From Hyphomicrobiales bacterium (GTDB taxonomy: Bacteria; Pseudomonadota; Alphaproteobacteria; Rhizobiales; HXMU1428-3): a stretch of DNA of 64,000 nucleotides. Positions 59,071-64,000 of this stretch are shown here, one piece after another. The position numbers and the translations under genes are program-made. Where the stretch lies: positions 62,001 through 126,000 of the forward strand of contig JAJFHX010000004.1 in NCBI GenBank assembly GCA_021775425.1. The letters run 5' to 3'. The notes under the pieces are model-generated. The model worked only from the letters and a program-made list of their open reading frames with translations, had not been told where the DNA came from and searched no databases. Positions within the stretch are counted from its first letter, which is position 1; every line of letters starts with the position of its first letter.

Positions 59071-59388
59071 ATGGCTTCATTCAACATTATAAATATGGCG
59101 AAGAAAATGTCAGAAGACACTACAGAAGCAACAATTGAACATCGCAGAGCTCCGCGTAGCAGAACGTTGCAGGGAGCTAAAATCATTGTCGATAATACAT
59201 CCATCTATGATTGTGTGATTAAATCACGCAGTGATACCGGATTTGGCCTGAAACTTGGCTCATCACTGGGCATTCCGGATGAATTTGTGTTGGTTGATGC
59301 CAAACAGGGTGAGAAGTATGATGTAAAAGTCGTTTGGCGGCGGCGGACCATGCTTGGTGTGCAAAAAAGACTTTCGGATGCGGCCTGA
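59071..59388 (+). CDS. PilZ-domain protein
   Basis: A 105-residue PilZ-like protein, a fold that binds cyclic di-GMP. The arginine-rich EHRRAPRSRTLQGAKI fits the RxxxR motif. The second motif, normally [DN]xSxxG, is SRSDTG here, with serine in the first position, which may weaken ligand binding. VVWRRRTMLGVQ is the typical end. The start may be 59071, 59095 or 59107. It stands alone. Confidence 0.8.
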   Translation: MASFNIINMAKKMSEDTTEATIEHRRAPRSRTLQGAKIIVDNTSIYDCVIKSRSDTGFGLKLGSSLGIPDEFVLVDAKQGEKYDVKVVWRRRTMLGVQKRLSDAA

Positions 59389-59460
59389 GTTATCTGATCA
59401 TTCCTGATATGAAAACTATTTGCTCCTCATCTGCGCTATGGGTTCGTGACCCGGTCCTGC

Positions 59461-60213
59461 TTAATCGCGGCTGGCAGTCAGGAAATAATTCACTTCGCAA
59501 TCAGAAGAAACACTCCAGCTGTCTTTAAAAGGATTGTAGACCAGTCCTCTGGTTTCTCTTACGGACAATCCTGTTTGACTGACCATTGCGGAGAGCTCTT
59601 CAGGCCGAACAAAGCGATTCCATTGATGGGTGCCTTTCGGGAGCCAGTTGAGGATATATTCCGCACCAACGATGGCAAGTGCGAAGGATTTCGTGGTGCG
59701 ATTAATGGTGGAAAGAATGAGCAGACCGCCCGGGGCCACCAGTTTTGAAACCAGGCCAACGAAATCCGCCACTGAAGGCACATGCTCGACCACTTCCAGC
59801 ACCAGCACAACATCGAAGGTTTCCTTTTTTTCGAGGATTTCTTCTGCCCGGCAGGCACGGTAATCAATACTGACATTTTGTGCGGCGGCATGATGGCGCG
59901 CGGCTTCAATATTGTTGATTGAAGGGTCAATCGCTGTGACTGTTGCCCCCTGATGGGCCAGTGGTTCAGCGACCAGGCCGCCGCCGCAACCGATATCAAT
60001 CAGGCTAAGGCCTTTCAGAGCTTTATTGCTGGTGCTGTCTTTTCCAAAATGACGACAAATCTGATCCCGCAGATAAGAGAGGCGGGCCGGGCTGATTTTA
60101 TGCAGCGGGCGAAATTTTCCTGAAGCATCCCACCATTCATCGGCGATGGCACCAAAACGTGCGATTTCTTCCGGATCAAGTGTTGATGATTTTTGATGGG
60201 TTTCTGGCTGCAT
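59461..60213 (-). CDS. ubiG: Ubiquinone biosynthesis O-methyltransferase UbiG
   Basis: A 250-residue SAM-dependent methyltransferase that methylates two hydroxyl positions during ubiquinone synthesis. Signatures are FGAIADEWWDASGKFRPLHKI, the SAM loop LIDIGCGGGLVAEPLA, and VLEVVEHVPSVADFV. It is divergent from lysC, an arrangement common in alphaproteobacteria. Confidence 0.95.
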   Translation of the reverse strand: MQPETHQKSSTLDPEEIARFGAIADEWWDASGKFRPLHKISPARLSYLRDQICRHFGKDSTSNKALKGLSLIDIGCGGGLVAEPLAHQGATVTAIDPSINNIEAARHHAAAQNVSIDYRACRAEEILEKKETFDVVLVLEVVEHVPSVADFVGLVSKLVAPGGLLILSTINRTTKSFALAIVGAEYILNWLPKGTHQWNRFVRPEELSAMVSQTGLSVRETRGLVYNPFKDSWSVSSDCEVNYFLTASRD

Positions 60214-60475
60214 TCAGGGATTAAGTTCTCAATTCGATGGTTTGTCAAGCATTAGGCGATTAAGCATAAAGTTTTGATGTTTTGCCCGCATCAGGTTGAT
60301 CAGTTCCACTGTTACGAGTATGTATATGCTGTATTGAAGGGCGTGCCCTTCTTCCTTATTGAATATTGTTCTGGATGAACCTCAGTTTTCGTGACTTCAG
60401 ACGCTTTTTTTGCCTTTTAAGCGTTTGCGGCCCTTTGTGAGGTATTGTCTGCTTTTTGATGTCTGGATTATCTAA

Positions 60476-61741
60476 ATGGCACTTATAGTTATGAAATTCG
60501 GGGGCACCTCGGTTGCGGATATGGACAGGATCCGCAATGTGGCAGCCCATGTGAAGCGGGAAGTTACAGCCGGAAATAAAGTGGCTGTGGTTGTTTCTGC
60601 TATGGCAGGGCGCACCAATGAGCTGGTTGATTTTGTCAACGATGCCACTGACACGCCTGATCAGCGCGAGTATGATGCTGTGGTTTCATCTGGCGAGCAG
60701 GTGACATCAGGTTTGCTGGCCTTGTGCCTGCAAAACGAAGGTGTTGCTGCGCGCTCCTGGCAGGGATGGCAGATCCCGTTATTAACTGATGATGCACATG
60801 GTAAAGCGCGGATCAATGATATTAATGGAGACGAACTGCGCCAATCGATTGAAGCTGGTGTTGTTGCTGTGATTGCCGGATTTCAGGGCATATCTCCTCT
60901 GGGGCGCATCGCAACACTTGGGCGGGGTGGCTCAGACACCAGTGCCGTTGCCATTGCGGCGGCTCTTGACGCTGATCTTTGTGATATATACACGGATGTG
61001 GACGGGGTTTATACAACCGACCCGCGCATCGTCGCGAAAGCAAGGCGGCTGCAAAAAGTCTCTTATGAAGAAATGCTCGAGATGGCAAGCCTTGGGGCTA
61101 AGGTTTTGCAGACCCGTTCTGTTGAACTGGCGATGCTTAAAAATGTACGACTGGCGGTTCGCTCCAGTTTTGATGACCCGGTAACAACACCGGCTGTAAA
61201 TATGGATGGTACAAGCACCATAGGGACGCTTGTTTGTAGTGAGGAAGAGATCGTGGAACAGCAAGTTGTAAGCGGCATAGCCTATGCCAAAGATGAAGCA
61301 AAAGTGACGTTGATCAGCATTGCCGATAAACCTGGCATCGCTGCTGCCGTTTTTGGCCCGCTGGCCGAAGCAAATATCAATGTGGATATGATTGTGCAGA
61401 ATGTTTCTGCTGATGGTCTTACAACCGACATGACGTTTACTGTGCCTGAAGCTGACCTGCCAAGTGCCTTAGCGGTACTTGAGGGGCATAAGGATGTGCT
61501 GAATTACAAAGAGCTGCTTGGTGCCACCAATATTGTGAAAGTCTCGATTATTGGTGTTGGTATGCGCAGCCATGCCGGTGTCGCAGCTGAAATGTTTAAA
61601 GAGCTGGCGGCCAAGGGAATTAATATTCAGGCAATTACCACTTCAGAGATCAAAATCAGCATACTGATTGATGCGGCTTATCAGGAGCTTGCGGTCCGAA
61701 CATTGCATAGTTTGTTTGGACTGGACCAGGAACCGGAATAA
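60476..61741 (+). CDS. lysC: Aspartokinase
   Basis: A 421-residue kinase that phosphorylates aspartate at the start of lysine, threonine and methionine synthesis. The N-terminal VMKFGGTSVADMDRIRNVA and TLGRGGSDTSAVAIAAALDAD belong to the kinase domain. Two ACT domains follow (IADKPGIAAAVFGPLAEANI and IIGVGMRSHAGVAAEMF), giving lysine/threonine feedback. It is upstream of ptsP by about 65 nt. Confidence 0.96.
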   Translation: MALIVMKFGGTSVADMDRIRNVAAHVKREVTAGNKVAVVVSAMAGRTNELVDFVNDATDTPDQREYDAVVSSGEQVTSGLLALCLQNEGVAARSWQGWQIPLLTDDAHGKARINDINGDELRQSIEAGVVAVIAGFQGISPLGRIATLGRGGSDTSAVAIAAALDADLCDIYTDVDGVYTTDPRIVAKARRLQKVSYEEMLEMASLGAKVLQTRSVELAMLKNVRLAVRSSFDDPVTTPAVNMDGTSTIGTLVCSEEEIVEQQVVSGIAYAKDEAKVTLISIADKPGIAAAVFGPLAEANINVDMIVQNVSADGLTTDMTFTVPEADLPSALAVLEGHKDVLNYKELLGATNIVKVSIIGVGMRSHAGVAAEMFKELAAKGINIQAITTSEIKISILIDAAYQELAVRTLHSLFGLDQEPE

Positions 61742-61807
61742 TATCAATGATCCTGTTATTCAGCTGAAGACCGGCTGAAGCCGGATCAACCATTTGAGGC
61801 AATTGTG

Positions 61808-64000
61808 ATGTCATCAACCAGTGCCGCACCACGCATTTTAATGCGTCGTTTGCGGGAAATTATGGCAAGACCTGGCGAGCCGCAAGCGCGGCTTGACGCC
61901 ATCGTCACGCAAATTGCCCTGATTATGGTTGCTGAGGTGTGCTCACTTTATCTCAGGCGGCCTGATGGATCGCTTGAATTATTCGCCACTGAAGGGCTGA
62001 ACAAAGAAGCCGTGCATAACACCCATCTGGCCAGAGGTGAAGGGCTGGTTGGACTGATTGCTGAGCGGGCTGAGCTGATTAACATTCATGAAGCGCAGGA
62101 CCACCCTTCTTTCTCCTACAGGCCGGAAACCGGTGAAGAGGTTTATCACTCATTTCTTGGCATGCCGATTATGCGCGGTGGGCGCACGCTTGGGGTTATC
62201 ACCGTGCAGAACCAGGCGCGAAAGGTTTATGCTGATGAAGAGATTGAAGCTTTAGAGACCACATCTATGCTGGTTGCCGAGCTGATTACATCCGGCGAAC
62301 TCGATGACGGCGTTGCAGGCATGGCTGACCGGACGCAGAGCCGGCATTTTTCTGGCACGAATATCAGTAACGGAATTGCGCTTGGTCATGTTGTGCTCCA
62401 TGAACCAAGAGTGATGATTTCTGAATTTTTATCTGATGACCCGGCAAATGAAAACGAGCGGCTTGATGCCGGCCTTGAAACATTGAGAACCTCAATTGAC
62501 CAAATGCTTGCTAAAGCTGAACTGCAACGCGCAGGCGAGCACAAAGAGGTGCTTGAAGCCTACCGGTTATTTGCCCATGACCAGGGCTGGGTGAACCGGC
62601 TGAGGCAAGCGATTGCCTCAGGCCTTACAGCTGAGGCCGCAGTCGAGCGGGTGCAAAACGATATGCGGGCGCGGATGCTACCGAATAAGGACCGCTACTG
62701 GGCTGAGCGGATGAAGGACATCGAAGACCTCGGTAATCGTTTGTTGCGCATTCTGGTTGGCGGGGTGGAGACGGCGGCACTTTCCAGCCTGCCGGATGAT
62801 ACTATCCTGATTGCCAGGACCATGGGTGCAGCTGAATTGCTGGATTATGCGCCGGAAAAACTGCGCGGGCTGGTGCTTGAAGAATCTGGTGCGGCCAGCC
62901 ATGTGGCGATTGTTGCAAGGGCGCTTGGTATTGCTGCGATTGGTGAAGTTGATAACCTTGTCAATCGGGCTGATACCGGTGATGACATTGTTGTTGACGC
63001 AACTGCCGGTGAAGTTTTCCTGCGGCCGACCAGTGATGTTATTGATGCTTATTCTGATAAGGTGCGGTTTCATGCGGCGAAACAAAAACAATATTTCAAG
63101 CTGCGCAACAAAGACGCTGTCAGCCTTGACGGTGAGCAGATTTCGTTAAAGATTAATGCCGGGTTGCTGGTTGATCTGCCGCACCTCGCGCAATCTGGCG
63201 CCGATGGTGTTGGACTTTACCGCACCGAATTGCAGTTTATGATTGCTGCTAAATTTCCACGAATGTCAGAGCAGAAAGAGATTTATCAGGCTGTGCTTGA
63301 TGCGGCGGGGGATCTGCCGATTGTGTTTCGCACCCTTGATGTTGGCGGTGATAAAATCCTTCCTTATATGCGGATGTCAGGAGAGCAAAACCCGGCGCTT
63401 GGCTGGCGGGCTGTGCGCATGACCCTGGACAGGCCTGGTTTGTTCCGGACCCAGGTCAGGGCTTTGCTGCAAGCTTCAAAGGGGAAAACCTTATACCTGA
63501 TGCTGCCGATGGTGACCCAGCTTTCAGAGCTGATTGAAGCCAGAAAACTCATCCGTCTTGAAGAAAACTTTCTTGCAAAACATGGGCATGAGGGGCCAAA
63601 ACAGCTCAAAATCGGGATCATGATCGAAGTTCCGGCGATAATTTACCAATTAGATGAAATTTTGCCACTGGTCGATTTTGTGTCGATTGGCAGTAATGAT
63701 CTGATGCAGTTTCTGTTTGCCGCTGACCGGACAAACACTAATGTGGCGGATCGATACGACTCGCTTCACCGCGTGTTTCTACAGGTTTTACAAAAGGTTA
63801 TCACCAAAGCTGAAGCTCATAATGTGCCGGTTACACTTTGCGGAGAAATGGCAGGTAAGCCATTGGAATCTATGGCCTTATTAGGGCTTGGCCTGCGTTC
63901 AATCTCGATGTCTCCGGCTTCGATCGGGCCGGTTAAATCTATGATCCTCTCACTTGATGTTAAAAAACTCAGTGATTTTATGGTTGAGATTATGGCCACA
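61808..64000 (+). CDS. ptsP: Nitrogen PTS enzyme I PtsP (3' end outside window)
   Basis: The frame is open for 731 codons from ATG 61808 to the window edge; relatives are about 750 residues, so only a short tail is missing. An N-terminal GAF domain (about 15-155, with ARGEGLVGLIAERAELINI) is followed by the PEP-utilising enzyme I domains: the phosphohistidine loop in ESGAASHVAIVARALG, the PEP-binding LYRTELQFM and the VSIGSNDLMQF signature. It takes phosphate from PEP and passes it through NPr to PtsN. A GTG at 61805 is in frame as well. Confidence 0.94.
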   Translation, partial: MSSTSAAPRILMRRLREIMARPGEPQARLDAIVTQIALIMVAEVCSLYLRRPDGSLELFATEGLNKEAVHNTHLARGEGLVGLIAERAELINIHEAQDHPSFSYRPETGEEVYHSFLGMPIMRGGRTLGVITVQNQARKVYADEEIEALETTSMLVAELITSGELDDGVAGMADRTQSRHFSGTNISNGIALGHVVLHEPRVMISEFLSDDPANENERLDAGLETLRTSIDQMLAKAELQRAGEHKEVLEAYRLFAHDQGWVNRLRQAIASGLTAEAAVERVQNDMRARMLPNKDRYWAERMKDIEDLGNRLLRILVGGVETAALSSLPDDTILIARTMGAAELLDYAPEKLRGLVLEESGAASHVAIVARALGIAAIGEVDNLVNRADTGDDIVVDATAGEVFLRPTSDVIDAYSDKVRFHAAKQKQYFKLRNKDAVSLDGEQISLKINAGLLVDLPHLAQSGADGVGLYRTELQFMIAAKFPRMSEQKEIYQAVLDAAGDLPIVFRTLDVGGDKILPYMRMSGEQNPALGWRAVRMTLDRPGLFRTQVRALLQASKGKTLYLMLPMVTQLSELIEARKLIRLEENFLAKHGHEGPKQLKIGIMIEVPAIIYQLDEILPLVDFVSIGSNDLMQFLFAADRTNTNVADRYDSLHRVFLQVLQKVITKAEAHNVPVTLCGEMAGKPLESMALLGLGLRSISMSPASIGPVKSMILSLDVKKLSDFMVEIMAT

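Overview
This is a stretch of bacterial chromosome from an alphaproteobacterium, most likely a Hyphomicrobiales (Rhizobiales)-type organism of moderate GC. The assignment rests on gene order and gene content: ffs-dnaX-ybaB-recR, lptC-lptA-lptB-rpoN-hpf-ptsN, ubiG next to lysC-ptsP, hsp20 paired with a DUF1150 gene, a CycM-like membrane-anchored cytochrome c, an NDUFA9-like epimerase, and a GyrB C-terminus of alphaproteobacterial type. I see no rRNA, tRNA, prophage, insertion sequence or CRISPR array. Most of the window is core metabolism and envelope biology.

Layout. 1-9.7 kb: the end of gyrB, a lutB-lutC pair (lactate utilisation, without lutA), a gamma-glutamyltransferase, the thiazole/thiamin genes thiO-thiS-thiG-thiE, and a CHAD-domain gene. 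9.9-19.9 kb: an alpha-2-macroglobulin and its usual partner PBP1C, then two glycosyltransferases. 19.9-23.7 kb: rhodanese, GNAT, def-fmt, and a DUF2238 membrane protein. 23.8-29.0 kb: an accessory island with three ParA-like ATPase genes, each followed by a small helical partner gene. 29.2-34.9 kb: recR-ybaB-dnaX-ffs, pheA, kdsB and a cytochrome c. 35.4-45.4 kb: a Yej-type oligopeptide ABC transporter with two substrate-binding proteins, pdxH, and a DUF1499 protein. 45.4-50.3 kb: a metallo-beta-lactamase-fold hydrolase, thiC preceded by a small membrane protein and a TPP riboswitch, and an NDUFA9-like gene. 50.5-57.8 kb: RNase D, lptC-lptA-lptB, rpoN, hpf, ptsN. 57.9-64 kb: DUF1150-hsp20, PilZ, ubiG, lysC and ptsP (cut by the window end).

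The most interesting part is the 23.8-29.0 kb island. Two of its ATPases share an unusual architecture: an N-terminal membrane anchor, a linker, then a deviant Walker A ATPase whose signature lysine falls at nearly the same residue (108 and 107). Their partner proteins are homologous to each other by eye. The third module is cytosolic and has a different partner with a disordered middle. No ParB gene accompanies any of them. The middle module is visibly more AT-rich than the flanks. I suggest a membrane-linked ParA-type positioning or assembly system; the function is unknown.

Other notable signals. The TPP riboswitch ahead of thiC appears to be about 215 nt long, with its two conserved halves separated by a P3 insertion of about 126 nt, and the first gene it controls is an uncharacterised four-helix membrane protein. 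dnaX carries a run of nine A residues where a -1 shift leads to an immediate stop, the classic arrangement for making a short gamma subunit. LptB has an unusual His/Gln/Pro-rich N-terminal extension of about 165 residues. Several intergenic regions hold short tandem repeats.
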